From Bacteroidota bacterium (GTDB lineage Bacteria; Bacteroidota; Bacteroidia; Flavobacteriales; Flavobacteriaceae), in NCBI GenBank assembly GCA_023427845.1, contig JAEYZX010000071.1, positions 1 through 6,652 of the forward strand: a stretch of 6,652 nt of DNA. The letters are read 5' to 3'. A model generated the notes under the pieces. That model saw only the letters and a list, made by a program, of their open reading frames with translations. It had not been told where the DNA came from and did not search any database. The first letter of the stretch is position 1; the number at the start of each line of letters is the position of its first letter. The position numbers and the translations under genes were made by a program. Of the stretch, positions 6,592 to 6,652 are shown piece after piece.

Positions 6592-6652
6592 ATTCTTTAC
6601 TTGCAACGATTACAATATGGTTTTGTACAGGGTTTTCAGCAGGGTATGGAAT
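6590..6652 (-). CDS. Possible C-terminal end of a convergent gene (continues beyond window)
   Basis: Reading the minus strand from the right edge gives 20 open codons ending in TAA (6590-6592), with the sequence IPYPAENPVQNHIVIVASKE. The stop overlaps the T tract of the terminator, as expected for tightly packed converging genes, and the composition is protein-like. Twenty open codons are not improbable by chance, and a plus-strand frame beginning at ATG 6617 is also open to the edge. No family can be assigned. Confidence 0.35.
   Translation of the reverse strand: MPYPAENPVQNHIVIVASKE

Noticed and set aside
6617..6652. Plus-strand frame starting at ATG 6617 and open to the right edge
   Set aside because: Only 12 codons are visible, with no ribosome site and no room for a promoter after the terminator; the minus-strand reading fits the layout better.
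1..6652. CRISPR array, tRNA, rRNA, insertion sequence, phage or defence system
   Set aside because: No regularly spaced repeats, cloverleaf-like segments, transposase or nuclease motifs were seen; the genes are metabolic.

Overview
The window looks like a moderate-GC chromosomal segment from a member of the Bacteroidota (Flavobacterium, Pedobacter, Mucilaginibacter or Cytophaga-like). This placement is an inference from three things: the flavour of the proteins, mostly weak or absent Shine-Dalgarno sequences, and one possible promoter of the TTTG / TAnnTTTG type used by that phylum. No rRNA, tRNA, CRISPR array, insertion sequence or phage gene is visible.

Layout from left to right. (1) The 3' end of an unrecognised plus-strand gene (to 358) enters from the left edge. 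(2) A 134-base convergent spacer follows; it holds a perfect 14-base palindrome and a small hairpin. (3) A complete minus-strand glycoside hydrolase family 15 gene (493-2298) comes next, a trehalase/glucoamylase-like enzyme with both catalytic glutamates present. (4) A 75-base divergent promoter region separates it from (5) a plus-strand 736-residue fusion of trehalose-6-phosphate synthase (OtsA, GT20) and trehalose-6-phosphate phosphatase (OtsB, HAD) at 2374-4584, with both active sites intact. (6) After a 241-base AT-rich spacer comes a two-gene plus-strand unit: a zinc-dependent, NAD-type alcohol/formaldehyde-dehydrogenase-like enzyme (4826-5983), and 19 bases later a 184-residue protein of unknown function with one C-terminal membrane segment (6003-6557). 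This unit ends in a clear intrinsic terminator (6563-6591). (7) The last 63 bases can be read as the C-terminal end of a convergent minus-strand gene.

How the genes work together. The fusion protein can make trehalose from UDP-glucose and glucose-6-phosphate in one polypeptide. The GH15 enzyme transcribed from the opposite side of the same 75-base region is a good candidate to hydrolyse trehalose or a related alpha-glucan. The pair therefore looks like a compact synthesis/turnover module for a stress-protectant sugar. The dehydrogenase and membrane-protein unit may belong to the same stress-related neighbourhood, but nothing in the sequence links it biochemically to trehalose.

I do not see a convincing, wholly new system. 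The least explained items are the dehydrogenase-linked membrane protein, the left-edge gene fragment and the two gene-free spacers.
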